This document shows positions 44,017 to 55,799 of a stretch of 64,000 nt of DNA, piece after piece (the first letter of the stretch is position 1; each line of letters starts with the position of its first letter). Under the pieces are notes generated by a model. It was given only the letters and a program-made list of their open reading frames with translations. It was not told the origin of the DNA and did no database searches. Location: positions 2,232,001-2,296,000 of the forward strand of contig CM023542.1 in assembly GCA_013350335.1 (NCBI GenBank), written 5' to 3'. Source of the stretch: Chimonanthus salicifolius. Its lineage: Eukaryota > Streptophyta > Magnoliopsida > Laurales > Calycanthaceae. The position numbers were made by a program, and so were the translations under genes.

Positions 44017-47000
44017 GTGAGAATTCTCTTTCGTTTATTTCTCTCATTTTTGGATTCCGGTTTCCGCTAAAATCGTCTTCTGGTCGGTTGTCTTGGACCC
44101 TTTTTCTGATCGATGCTTTTTTGATGGATGCTTTTACTTTGTTGATAGACGTTGGATACGTGGGGCTTGCTGTTTTGTTGGATTTGTGGTTTTCAGATCT
44201 TTTTTTTTTCTCCTGATGTTAGTTTGTTCTTTCTAGATTAGATCTGAACTGGGTTATTTGTTTATGGTTACAAATTTCAAGGTCTCTGAAAATCATTGCA
44301 AATCAATTGAAAGCATGACTACAGTACATTGTTCTTATGTTTGTGCGTGTGTGTCTGTGTCTGTCGTTTTCATGTCTTAGTTCTCTGAGTTGCAGGGTTG
44401 GTTTGGACCATAGGTGGATCTGAATCCGATTCGGGTTAACAAAAATAATGAGATCCGAACCAAAATCCGTATTCTGTTAGTATTTAAATGTGAATTTTTT
44501 AACAGTTCCATATTAGCAAGCACATAGTTTAAGTACTTTGTGAAACTAATATCGTGTATCAACTACTAGAATATTGGGTAATATTGCTAATCGAGTTGCC
44601 AGGTTATCTGGTATGGTTCCATTGCTAATCAATAGATTATCCAGAAGACCTGACCTGAATAGTTATTGTATCATATCCAAACTCAGTCATACTAGTTTGG
44701 AAAAAAATACCCTCGTTTGACCTTTTCCTGGTTGGATCTTTTGATTGTTGGGTATTCAGGTACCCACTGGAATCCTATTGAATTGATGGATAGATTGTAT
44801 AATTGTTGTAGGTACTACTTCAGAAAGAGTAATGTTGCAGTGGCCTAGTTGAAAGGGATTTAAATCTTGGGTGTGTACAAGATATTGTGATGATTTTTAG
44901 GTTCCAAATCTCACTATTCTCTGTACACCTTAGCACATGAATACATGATATCATGTCCCCAAGTATCATAGTCAATAATGAAAGGATTTTAATCCAACAC
45001 TACGTATCAATCAAATGGGTGCCAAATTGTGGTGCTTGACAATTCGTCGGTGCGGGTTGGAAAGGTAGGTGGTGTGGTGGGGGTGGAGTGTGGTGGTTTG
45101 TTTAGATTTTTTGTAGGTTGATTCTACTTTCCAAAAAAATTATAGGAGTGCATACTAACATTTCATTATCTCATGATTCAGTGCGGGGGGTTACAAAAAA
45201 CACCAGTTTCTGATTCAAAACCCTTAGAAGAGTTTCAGTGTTTTATTAAAGTCACTTCTTGAACCGCTGACTCTTAATGCATAGACCAGAAGGAAAAGAT
45301 TTGAGCTCATAGATCTATTTGGACATGGTCTCTGTCGTTTGATTACCTATATTTTGTAATATAAAGTTTCCTTTGGCTTTATATTCTGCAACTATTTCAA
45401 ATAGCTGTAAGCTAGAGATAGTAGTTGCTTGGAAACTGATTCCCTTCACAAGTGCCTATATGTTTTGTTTCCAGTTTCTTGACTTCTTTTCATTCTTCTG
45501 CATAAGCACTATTGTTAAATATATGCAAAATGGAATGTTTCAAGCAATTGATTCCCCATTCTGGTGTATGCTGTTTAGATATGTGATAAAGGGAAACTGA
45601 ATGAAGGAGCTTCGAGTACCCCCCTTTACAACAAGACCTTAATCTGTCGAGAAGCTAAACATAAAAATCTATTCCTTTTCCAATTAATTTGACCATTCAG
45701 AACTTTTTGTCAAAATCCCATTTTTTCCAATGTTTTCTCCTGTTTCATCTTGAATCTAATCAAGCCACTTGTAGATGCTGCATTTCTACACTGTTTTAAT
45801 TACATTCTATCAGGCATGGGTGCCCTGTTTAGTACAGGTTTAATTCTGGATGGATCCTATGGTAGTTTAAGCCAGTTTATCTTTTGAAAAAAAAGGCGAA
45901 CATCTTCCAAATTTTCTAAATTTAGTTGGCTGCCTCCCTCTTCTGATATTTAGGGACATAAGTGTGACAACATTTTGCATGTAACCAAGTTCCAATCAAC
46001 TTTTCAGATCACATTCACTTCTTTTCTCATACTGTTTTACAGCCAATGATTCAGAGGATCTCTCTCTCTCTTTTGGGAGGGGGTGTCCTCCCCAGAGTTA
46101 AACCTGTGCCAAGTGAGAAGTTCGTCTATTTCTAATTTACTTTTGTCTGTGTAAATTGCTGGACTGTACCTATTTTCACATACATGAACATACACAATCC
46201 AACCAGCAAGGCCTCAAATAACCAAATATTTTTATGTTCTAAACATAACTACTTCAGATATGAAACGATACCAATACTGGTAATTGGTAGTGGATACTTT
46301 TGAGGTACTTGGAAAATATGCTTTAGGTCTTATTGTGTTACTTTTTCTATCTTTTACTTGTAATATCCTTATTATACTTTGGGCATAAGAAATGTATGAA
46401 AGAAATGCCATGGAATGAGATTTTTGTAGTTATTAATAGTCTCTTAATGTGTTTTGAATGTTGAGTCTTGTTACATTCAGCATGCTTGAAACATGATTTA
46501 TGGAACTAAAAAAGTCCTAGCATGGTAAGACACTTTCAAGCAAGAATCATCCTCATTCTCATTAAAGCTTTTCATCCCATCTATCTAGTGTTGGGCACAC
46601 ATAATTAGATTTGGTAAATTGTTTTCCATGTTCCAACTGCCTACCTATTTGATGCTTCTATGGCTTGAACCCTCAACCTTTATGATCCCAACTTTGCTGT
46701 AGGCTCTTGTCATGTGAACTAATTCTGACTAGTATGTTGTTTATTTATTTATTTTTAGATAGTAACATGGACTCAAACACACTTCCGTTTGGTCGTGATA
46801 ATGAGCACTAAAAATATGTTATAGATGAGACACTTCAGTTCCATTTCTGTTAAGTGAAATGATGCAGATTCACCATCCATTTAAGTTTTTTTTTTTAAAA
46901 AAATCTAAATAGAGGGTGGATCTGGTACTGCCAGCAGTTTGTGATCGTTGGTCACTTTGAAAACAGTGTTCTATCCTGTTTCATGTAGCATCTCTAGACC

Positions 47001-50000
47001 AGTATCTGTTCACAACTTGCTGTTGGGACTTCATTTTATTGTTGATTAGTAATGCGATCTATTTTTCTACTATTATTAATCCCCCCTCCCTCTCTCTCTC
47101 TCTCTTCCGAGATTTGTTGCATTCTGGCTGCCAACACTCATACTTCTGATTTTTCTTTTTTGGATAACAAGGGTATCCCTGAGGTATTTACTCAACATGC
47201 CAACACATACTTCTGATATTTTCACACTGCCTCAATTGTATCAATTGTTGATTACTGGCTGGTGGTCAGAAATAAGGTTAACTAACTGCTGAGGTCATTA
47301 GGCAGAAGTCTCTAAATTTGTGGAATTGTCCTTATGCTTAATGTATTTTTGAGGTATTGTGATGCAGGACAAAGGATAGGGTAACCCTAAATGCCTAAAT
47401 GTGGATTAAAAGGATGAAAATGATGCACCCTAAATCTAAATTGGCTGAAATTAAACAATCAATTAATATTGGAAAAAAGGATGATGGCTTCACGCCCTTG
47501 GATTCTCACCAACACATGCACGGCATAGAGGTATGCTCGAAAATCTCAAAATCTTATTCATTAATCTGTCTTAGCCTCAAAGAGGCTACAACTTATATAG
47601 AACTCTTCCTTTCTTAAAATAAAACATTAACTAAATATAGCAATAAACAAAATAGAAACTAACTAAAACCAACCTAAAAGAAAATTAAATACAACAACTA
47701 CTAATTATGGAAAGCAACTACTAATTATGGAATCTGCAATGAATGCTCCACATCAAACTCCCCATCTGAAAAAGAACTCGACCTCGAGTTCAAGCAGATG
47801 AGAAGACAAAAATCTACTCACGCATGCGTCTTCCCTATGTGAGGTTTTCAATATGCAATCATGCGCACGTGAGGTCTTCAACGTCAATCAAGCGGATTAG
47901 CATCGGGCGACAATAAGAATGCTGGATCGGTTTTCTCTCTTTCCATCGATGGTACACATGGAATCCGACACTGACGGCATGAACAACTTTAGATGGTGGC
48001 AGCAGCAAGATATGAGAAGAATGTGCACGATCGATTCTGGTTGACGACAACAACAAAATGTGACCAGAATACACTTCTGATGATACAAGACGGATGTCAC
48101 AATCAACTCTGACTGGCGGGAGCAACAAGACTCTAGTAGAATGTATCACTGATGAGACAAGACTCCGAAGTCTCTCCAGTAAATGTGGGGCAAGGCACTG
48201 TAGCTCTCTCGTGGTCACTCAAGTGGCAACAGTCGTGGACATGGGCTTCCACGTCGTCGGATATAGCTGATGTTCTCCTATAACTGTAGAAACAACTTCT
48301 TCGACCAAAAATTCTATCTTTTCTCTCTCGGGTGGCAAAGAAGGTAAGGGAAGTAGAATCAGTGAAGGCTGTAAAGGTGCATGCCACGTGCTCTGAATTG
48401 GGTCCGAAAAACCAATAGGAGGGTCAAGGTGAAGATCAGGATTGAAGACAACTTTAAACTGTGAGAGTGGGCTAGATGGTGCAATTACTGGACTTTGAAA
48501 AGGTGCGGGAGGTACAGACTGAATGGGCTGGACACGTACATAACACGAGTGATGTAGTGGGCTGGACATCTGAGTGGGATGGACGGGTGCATGCCATGGA
48601 TCAGGAAGGCCAAGAGGTATAAAAGGTAGAGGCTGAGATAATGGTACAGGTAAAGGCTGAGGGGATTGTACTAGTAGGTGACATGGGTCATGGAGCGGGT
48701 CATGCTGTGGCTCAGGCTGTGGGTCAAGCTTTGGGTCAAGAAGGCCAATATGATGATCAAGAAGGCCAATATGTGGGACAAGATCATGCTGATATGGGGT
48801 GGGGTCTGGAGGTGAAGGTATTGGATTTAGACAGGGTGTGAGGTCCTCCACATGATCATCCATATCAAATTCAATGGACTTGCAATGAGTATCTGCAGCA
48901 AACTTATATTGTTCGTCGCTTGTATTAATTTGATTTTTAATTTCAGCGCGTGAATTATGAATGTGCTGTGCAGATGCATGTACAGACTCGGAAAGACTAG
49001 GTGACACTGACACTGGGATGAGATCTAGAGGTTTTCTATTTGACGCAATAGCTTTGGGTAACCTGTGGGATTGTACCACCTCTGATTTATCATTGCTTTC
49101 ACCATATGTGTCAAGTTTCCGAAGCATAGGGTGATTAATGAGCATGCGATGGTAGAAGGGAGTGACATATTTCTCAATTAATTGTTTCTTCATTTCGTCC
49201 CATGTCAAATCTAAAGGGTCTTTTCTTAACCTCTTACTTTTCTGTTCCACCGTCATCCAGAAAGTCCGGGCTTGTTTCACCAATTTCATTTTGGCATAAC
49301 AGACTCGTCGACTTTCTGACATGTCATGCAACTCAAAGTAGCGTTCCATGTTCGATAGCCAATCGAGAAAAACTTTGGGTTCTAGACGTCCATCAAAATC
49401 CCGGGGCACGATACGAACAATTTTCAAGGCATATTCGTCATTTTTGGTAAATTCCTGAGGTTTATGAGGCTGATGGTACTCACCACGATCAACTCCTCGG
49501 AGGTCAATCAACTGGGTGCTCTTGGGTTGTACGGGAATGAATTTAGCATTTATGTCTTCCTCTCGTTTCAGAAATTCATTCGTCTGGGTAGTCAACTGAG
49601 TGAGGAACTTATCGAACCAAGCTGGCGGTTGTTCTCCTGACATGTCTAGATGATTCTAAATTCTGTGTCCTAAACTCTATATGCCATGATGAATTTTTTT
49701 TTTTAATATTTTTTTATTAATTAATTAATTAATTATTTTTTTCACTAAATGCAAATATAGGACCGTGGATGTTTAAGGAAACAATCCAACCTTGTTCTGA
49801 TACCAATTTGATGCAGGACAAAGGATAGGGTAACCCTAAATGCCTAAATGTGGATTAAAAGGATGAAAATAATGCACCCTAAATCTAAATGGGCTGAAAT
49901 TAAACAATCAATTAATACTGGAAAAAAGGTTGATGGCTTCACGCCCTTGGATTCTCACCAACACATGCATGGCATAGAGGTATGCTCGAAAATCTCAAAA

Positions 50001-53000
50001 TCTTATTCATTAATCTGTCTTTGCCTCAAGGAGGCTACAACTTATATAGAACTCTTCCTTTTTTAAAATAAAACATTAACTAAATATACCAATAAACAAA
50101 ATAGAAACTAACTAAAACCAACCTAAAAGAAAATTAAATACAACAACTACTAATTATGGAAAGCAACCACTAATTATGGAATCTGCAATGAATGCTCCGC
50201 AACATATTGTCCATCCACAGTTTAGTGCTCAGTGTTTGGAGGATGCTTAAATATACAAATCAGGTCTTGCATGTCAACCTTATTTAGATGATATCATTGC
50301 AACAGCTGACTTCCTATAATTGCTTTTCCTAATTGGTTTTTATTTCTCTATTGCCTTGATACGAATATGAAAAACTATCCCTTTTCTTCAATATGTTATT
50401 TAATTTTTCGGTTCAATCTGGGTTATGATGATTGAACGCAATCTCGTTTACCATGGTTATGAATCTTTCATGAGAAATCTCAATTCAACTGAAGATTTTA
50501 TATTTTTCTTCAATACTTGATTGAGAGCAATGGTGTTTTATTTTTGTTTGCCAAGAATCTTTTATTCAAATGATAAGGGACAAAAGGGGAAGCTGACATA
50601 AACTAGGTTGTTCATTAGGTGGGCCCTGTCACATTGGATGGTGAATTAGTTCATAGTTGCTGACTGAAAAAAGACACAAGGACAGTATGATGAAATAGAA
50701 AGGGGAATTAAGAGATTAAGTAGGGAAATATCTTATTTTACGACATTTGTTATATAAAAGCATCAAAGCTAGATTAAAAAAAATGTAAGAAGTGGGTTAC
50801 TTATGCAATTTGAAGGTCTCATTTTTAGGTTGTGTTCCATGTCATGCAAGATGGTCCTGGTTCACTAGAGTCACTTTTTTTTGCTGACTCTGATTCCCTT
50901 GTTCTCTTATGTTTGCAGTACAGTCAGTTAAAGTTAGTGTCTCTAAATTAGATTTCACTTGGTTTTGTTATCAATTTCTATTCTGAATAAACTTGAGAAA
51001 ATGAAAGTGTTCAATCTTTGTATAGGAGGTCGAGAATCAAAAGGAATATTTGCTAGAAAATGTGGTGGTTTGACGAGTCCACAGCAACCGTTGGAAAGTT
51101 CTCAATGTCAATAATTGGTCAACCCAAGTTAAGAAATAGATGGCAGGACTAGACATGGTTCTCCAAACTCAATTCATGATGGGGAGGCTCTAAGTCTTTG
51201 GATGCTCCTTGCCATGGATTGTCCCTGCACCACAATAATTTCCATTTTGTAACATTCTTGCCATTCCGATCATTTGCCTTTTCTTAATTGCTATTTGTTA
51301 GGTCCAACAGTATCGATTATTTGGGTCACTGAATAGTGGGTTCCACAGAAAGGTCTATTAAAATCCTGACAGGATTACTGTTGGTTACATTTCAAATCCT
51401 GAACCTTGTTAAATGAAAGACTGAAGATCCCAATGATCAGACTTAAAGGAATTAGGTACATGGTTTTTGGGTCTCGTTTGCTTGTTAGATTTCTGGATCT
51501 GACACTAGAATGTGTTGGATCTGGACTGCAAAGTGTAGCGATTTTTATTTTATTTTATTTTATCTGTCTGTATGCAGTCACCCTTATTTGAGCACTCTCA
51601 TGAGCACCTCTATGTGAGGCCCACCAGGGCCCGTGTGCATTGGTTGGTTAGAAAGTTCTTGTTTGAATAGAGTGCCTATAAGAATCACCTTGATTAGATA
51701 AGTAAACCATGTTCTTAAGGTGCTAAATATTCAAGTTTATCTGACGGTGAAGTTCATGGGGATAGGTCAATGTTCTTGTAAGACTTATCTAGGTCAAATT
51801 GGGTAAGGTTCCAATTCACAGGGTAGGTGGGTGTGAAGGGGCAGGGGCATGTGGCTTGGGCATCAAGTTGTTATTTACTTGTTTGAGACTTGGTGTCTAG
51901 GGAGGGGATTCTTTATTTATATGAATGGTGGAGATTATAGATAGGTCTCCCGCACCTGATTCTCTCTTGCACAAACGCACACACACACTTGTGTATCCCT
52001 TCACATATATTTTACAATTAATTAAGTAATGTCAATTGTTATTAACTAGGAGCATCCTGTTGGGTTCAGGTCATCCATGAGTTAAGAGTTGTACACTGTA
52101 TATTGTGGATTGCAAATCTGGTGATAGCAACCCTGCAAGAAATGTTAGTATTTCAGAATGAATCTCCCCTTAGCTAGGAGTCTGACAATCAGATTTAGGG
52201 AGGCATGTTTAGTTGGGATTTGAACTGGAGAAAATCTGATAGGGTACTTTTTTGGGTGTATTAGTGTATCCCATCCACTGTATGGTCCATGATCTGAATG
52301 TTTTTTAACACTATAATACACGCAACTGATTGATGGAACATTTTACTCAAGATGCTACTGTCTCTGTGGTGGTCAAAATTACTGAAATATGGTAACAGCC
52401 ATGTCCTCACACTCCTGCACTAGCATACCATCATGCCCTTGCTGCGACTAGAGTTGTTGCATATGAGATGTCATGTGTGTTTGGTAGGGTTGATCTGTTA
52501 AATCTAGCATCATTGTTTTGCAATTTCCTCTCTAGTTGCTAGCTGCTTTGGTGTGCTGTTTTTTTTTTTTTTTTTGGTTGCTAGATATAGTACATTTCTT
52601 GGTTGCATTATTTTCCAGATCTTCTAATTTTTGTGCTTCTGCAGATGAACTCATTGCCAATGCTGCTTACATTGGCACCCCAGGAAAGGGAATCCTTGCG
52701 GCTGATGAATCCACTGGCACAATTGGCAAACGGCTTGCAAGCATCAATGTTGAGAATGTTGAGTCCAACCGCCAGGCCCTCCGTGAGCTCCTGTTCTGTA
52801 CCCCTGGTGCTCTCAACTACCTCAGTGGTGTGATCCTCTTTGAGGAAACACTTTACCAGAAGACCGTCTCTGGAAAGCCTTTTGTTGATGTCCTCAAGGA
52901 AGGTGGCGTCCTGCCTGGCATCAAGGTTGACAAGGGAACTGTTGAGCTTGCTGGTACCAATGGTGAAACCACGACCCAGGGCCTTGATGGCCTTGCCCAG

Positions 53001-53693
53001 CGATGCCAGCAGTACTATAAGGCTGGGGCACGGTTTGCCAAGTGGAGGGCTGTGCTTAAGATTGGTCCAAATGAGCCATCCCAGTTGGCAATTAATGAGA
53101 ATGCCAACGGGTTGGCCCGGTATGCCATCATCTGCCAGGAGAATGGACTGGTTCCAATTGTAGAGCCTGAGATTCTGGTTGATGGGCCTCATGATATTGA
53201 CCGATGTGCTGATGTAACAGAGAGGGTGCTGGCTGCCTGCTACAAGGCTCTGAATGACCACCACGTTCTTCTCGAGGGTACACTGCTGAAACCAAACATG
53301 GTGACGCCTGGGTCAGAGGCGAAGAAGGTGTCACCTGAGGTGATTGCAGAGTACACCGTGAGGGCATTACAGAGGACAGTCCCACCGGCTGTGCCAGCCA
53401 TTGTTTTCTTGTCAGGTGGGCAGAGTGAGGAAGAGGCAACAGTGAATTTGAATGCTATGAACAAGCTGAAGGGGAAGAAGCCATGGAGGCTTTCATTCTC
53501 TTTTGGCCGTGCACTGCAGCAAAGCACTCTCAAGACATGGGCTGGGAAGGAGGAGAATGTGCAGAAGGCACGGGCAGCATTCCTGTCTAGGTGCAAGGCA
53601 AACTCAGAGGCAACACTGGGAACATACAAGGGGGATGCTGTGAAGGGAGAGGGCGTGTCTGAAAGTCTCCATGTCAAGGACTACAAGTACTAA
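43989..53693 (+). CDS. FBA: Cytosolic class I fructose-bisphosphate aldolase
   Basis: Two coding exons, 43989-44016 and 52645-53693, join at a GT-AG intron within the Asp-10 codon to give exactly 358 residues, the usual length of plant cytosolic aldolase. The enzyme interconverts fructose-1,6-bisphosphate with dihydroxyacetone phosphate and glyceraldehyde-3-phosphate in glycolysis and gluconeogenesis. Visible landmarks are [11 protein letters not shown] (residues 29-39, Asp30), [13 protein letters not shown] (Lys142), VPIVEPEIL (Glu183), the Schiff-base lysine Lys225 in [43 protein letters not shown] and the C-terminal YKY with its catalytic tyrosine. No transit peptide is present (start [12 protein letters not shown]), so it is cytosolic and not plastidial. 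The 8,628-bp intron contains a gag-only LTR retrotransposon. A reading that extends exon 2 upstream to 52536 is intron sequence. Confidence 0.97.
44017..47354 (+). other. Aldolase intron, 5' part
   Basis: Intron DNA with T-rich stretches. 44400-44780 has GGGTTAACAA- and CCGATTCGGG-like words of decayed repeat type, and 46595-46725 holds a SINE. No internal gene recognised. Confidence 0.5.
46595..46725 (-). mobile_element. tRNA-derived SINE, family C, second copy
   Basis: On the minus strand, CTACAGCAAAGTTGG (box-A-like) and GAGGGTTCAAGCCATAG (box B) precede a body shared with 7378-7512 (TTGATGCTTCTATGG / TTGATGCCCATGGG on the plus strand). Confidence 0.45.
47360..47755 (-). repeat. 3' LTR of the gag-only element
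   Basis: 396 bp, starting TGATGTGGAGC on the minus strand and ending in CCTGCATCA. Pairs with 49809-50204. Confidence 0.9.
48219..49643 (-). CDS. Gag-like protein of the intronic LTR element
   Basis: The single long frame (474 residues, [17 protein letters not shown]...) has a retrotransposon gag core at about residues 83-175: [53 protein letters not shown] and FYHRM. This is the pattern of Ty3/gypsy-type Retrotrans_gag proteins, which form the virus-like particle. A long Pro/His/Gln-rich region (about 280-450, with repeats such as HIGLLD) replaces the usual zinc knuckle; I see no CCHC box. The frame is intact, consistent with the low LTR divergence. A second open stretch follows (47859-48218) with no recognised domain. 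No pol genes. Confidence 0.82.
   Translation of the reverse strand: MSGEQPPAWFDKFLTQLTTQTNEFLKREEDINAKFIPVQPKSTQLIDLRGVDRGEYHQPHKPQEFTKNDEYALKIVRIVPRDFDGRLEPKVFLDWLSNMERYFELHDMSESRRVCYAKMKLVKQARTFWMTVEQKSKRLRKDPLDLTWDEMKKQLIEKYVTPFYHRMLINHPMLRKLDTYGESNDKSEVVQSHRLPKAIASNRKPLDLIPVSVSPSLSESVHASAQHIHNSRAEIKNQINTSDEQYKFAADTHCKSIEFDMDDHVEDLTPCLNPIPSPPDPTPYQHDLVPHIGLLDHHIGLLDPKLDPQPEPQHDPLHDPCHLLVQSPQPLPVPLSQPLPFIPLGLPDPWHAPVHPTQMSSPLHHSCYVRVQPIQSVPPAPFQSPVIAPSSPLSQFKVVFNPDLHLDPPIGFSDPIQSTWHAPLQPSLILLPLPSLPPEREKIEFLVEEVVSTVIGEHQLYPTTWKPMSTTVAT
49809..50204 (-). repeat. 5' LTR of the gag-only element
   Basis: 396 bp, starting TGTTGCGGAGC on the minus strand and ending CCTGCATCA. The primer-binding site follows two bases inside the element. 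Confidence 0.9.
50210..52644 (+). other. Aldolase intron, 3' part
   Basis: AT-rich intron DNA ending in a T-run (52558-52576) and acceptor GCTTCTGCAG. No further elements were recognised. Confidence 0.5.
52645..53693 (+). CDS. FBA: Aldolase exon 2
   Basis: Follows acceptor GCTTCTGCAG and contains all catalytic residues. Stop TAA at 53691-53693. The 1,049-nt exon has no interruption and a higher GC content than its surroundings. Confidence 0.97.
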
Positions 53694-54323
53694 TTTGGTT
53701 TATCTGTTCTTTTTTATGAAAGATTTTGTCTGGCACTGTGCTGTTGTGAACTAGTGATGGAATAAGGTAAAGAGTAATGAAATAGTGAAGGAATAAGGTG
53801 GGGGGAGTATGACATTTTTTGTGATGTTTTCCTCTGCTGATACTGTGGACTTGAGGATAGCTACTTTCTGTTTTTTGTGTTTACTGATGTTGTTTTGAGT
53901 TGATTCTGCTTCTTATTGAAGTTTAGTTCACACGCTTGCTTGGTTATCAGATTTTAGCATATTTACGCCTTGTTCTCTTAAAAGTTTGGAGTGGAGGATC
54001 ATCTTCCTTCCTATCTACTTCCTTCTGTAGATTCTTTTAGAGGTGCAATGACAGCGACTCCTGCCATTTTGAGTTTGGGAACATATGGTCAAATTAGCCA
54101 ATACACTTCTATTAACTCATTTTATTCCTTACTGAGACACCTCTATGAGATGTAGTTTCAGAGCTTTAAAGCCTTAAATATTTACACCTTTTAAATCTAT
54201 CGGTTGTTTTTCCATGTTACAACTTCTTGGAAGTTCCTTGGAGCAACAGCTCGACATAGTTGGATAAAGTAATTGTAGGAGAAAAGATTACTGGAGAAAC
54301 ACCACACTAAAATATCAGAATTT
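53694..54323 (+). other. Aldolase 3' UTR and spacer
   Basis: The first ~250 bp are T/G-rich and carry GGAATAAGG and GTAATGAAATAG words that could serve as weak polyadenylation signals. No gene seen. Confidence 0.35.
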
Positions 54324-54485
54324 AGTGTGTAGCTCAATTGGTTGCCTCTAATTTGAGGAAGTGGAAGTTTGCAAGTTCAAGTTTCCATGGCTTAACTTTG
54401 GTGTACCTTAGAGGTAGTAGGCTTATTTGTGGAAGTTTTTAGTAGAATTATGTATAAGTTTTTCACACGTTAATCCAAAAAAAAT
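54324..54485 (+). mobile_element. SINE family A, full copy with target duplication
   Basis: AGTGTGTAGCTCAATTGG (box A), GTTTGCAAGTTCAAGTTTCC (box B), CTTTGGTGTACCTTAGAGG and TTTTTCACACGTTAATCC lead into an A-rich tail. The 12-bp duplication ATATCAGAATTT lies at 54312-54323 and 54486-54497. It defines the ends of this family. Confidence 0.85.
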
Positions 54486-54499
54486 ATATCAGAATTTGT

Positions 54500-55428
54500 G
54501 TTCTCTAATTGTCCGCTTCTTCTTCACCATTTTTTCCCCTGCCTCTCCAATGGATCGTCCTCAAGTGTCACCTGCATCTTGTTGGAGATTTCAAATGCTC
54601 ACTACTTCTATCCCTGGTATGATCTTGTTGTGTACCAAAGAAGCACCCAGGCAACTCAACCGAGTCAATCTTGACGTGATTGACCTTACTTACATGTGAC
54701 TAGTTCATTTATTAAATGGATTGTCTAAACTTGACCTATCTGAGTTGAGTTGATCGAGCGTATAGTCGATCTAACCTATTTATTAAATGGTTAGACCGAA
54801 GTCTCTTGTTTCTAAAATACTGATGGCCCTGTCAGACTTATTTCAAAGAATATCACTCGTGGTCTATATTTTCACAATTTTATTGTTATAATATTATCAT
54901 AAAAAAAAATTGAAATACTACAGCATTTTATTTTAAATAACTCGACCTTCATTCAAAATAACCTTGAATAACATGCAAACCCATCATAAAGTTATGTATT
55001 AGGATACAAATTTTGATTTCGTTTGGGCTCGTTAGTGTCTTAGGATACAGTTATGTATTGGTCCATTTATAAAGACATTTTCTTTTAATAATCTTTATCT
55101 AATAAGTAAAATGTTCTTCAAATAGATTAAAATTTTAAAATATGAGTTGACTCATTGAGCATATCTAGCAAATTCCAACCTGTGTTTGTTTGTCATAATG
55201 TTGAGTTACTTCAAGTCATATAATGATATCTACTTTAGGACATTAAGTGTTATTTTCAATAAATAATTAACTTAGTAGATTTTTATTTTTAATAAGTTTA
55301 CATAAAAAAAGATATTAAAAATAAACATAAGAACTTCAGCAGTTCAACTTGGGCATGCATAATAAAATCCATCTAGCATGTGGCAGATATGAGAGATTTA
55401 TTATGGCCGCCCATCCTAACACGAGTGT
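54500..55428. other. Intergenic spacer, no gene seen
   Basis: AT-rich. The ORF at 54427-54699 runs out of the SINE into this DNA and has no family features. CTCAACCGAGTCAATCTTGA-like words at 54650-54800 resemble the decayed hAT-type repeats near 17 kb. Confidence 0.35.
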
Positions 55429-55799
55429 TTTTTTTGTTAGGAAACATAGGATAAAGTGAAATTCTCACTTTACCTCTGCCCTTCTGTATGCAAATCTTAA
55501 GTAGAGCATAGTGGTGCACCTATAATTATTAGCGGTGTATCTATAATTATGAGCGGCACACCGATCATTCAAAATTAACTATAACTTTGACGTGCATAAC
55601 TCATCCACAATGGTGCACCTATAATTATGAGCGGTGTACCTATAATTTTGAACGGTGCACCTATAATTTTAAAATTAACTATAACTTTGGCATCCAAAAT
55701 CCATCCATAGCGGTGTGTTTATAATTCTGAGCAGATATGTAAAGTGGAGTTTTCACAATGTAGATATTTTAAAACCTGTGTTTCCTAACAAAAAAAATA
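55429..55799. mobile_element. MITE with TGTTAGGAAACA ends
   Basis: Left TTTTGTTAGGAAACATAGG and right CCTGTGTTTCCTAACAAAA are reverse complements, and GTGAAATTCTCACTTTAC/GTAAAGTGGAGTTTTCAC lie just inside. The core repeats GGTGCACCTATAATTATGAG about five times and ATTAACTATAACTTTG twice. Non-coding. No clear target duplication. Confidence 0.6.

Larger units (their letters stand above)
47360..50204 (-). mobile_element. Complete gag-only LTR retrotransposon (TR-GAG type) in the aldolase intron
   Basis: Two 396-bp LTRs lie at 47360-47755 (3' LTR) and 49809-50204 (5' LTR), with ends TG...CA on the minus strand. The 5-bp target duplication TATTG is at 47355-47359 and 50205-50209. The primer-binding site just inside the 5' LTR reads TTGGTATCAGAAC on the minus strand, and the polypurine tract AGATGGGGAGTT abuts the 3' LTR. 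By eye the LTRs differ at about 12 of 396 positions (3%), so the insertion is fairly recent. The 2-kb interior codes for a gag-like protein but has no protease, reverse transcriptase, RNase H or integrase. It must depend on another element for movement. Confidence 0.92.

Noticed and set aside
47399..47617. 72-residue ORF also found at 49848-50066
   Set aside because: Both are the same segment of the two LTRs of the retrotransposon, not genes.
52536..52644. N-terminal extension [16 protein letters not shown] of aldolase
   Set aside because: It translates the T-rich end of the intron, the conserved start MSAF is in exon 1 at 43989, and a good acceptor lies at 52641-52644.
52608..53677. Long minus-strand ORFs (up to 218 residues) opposite aldolase
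   Set aside because: They are antisense shadows of a highly conserved, GC-richer exon.
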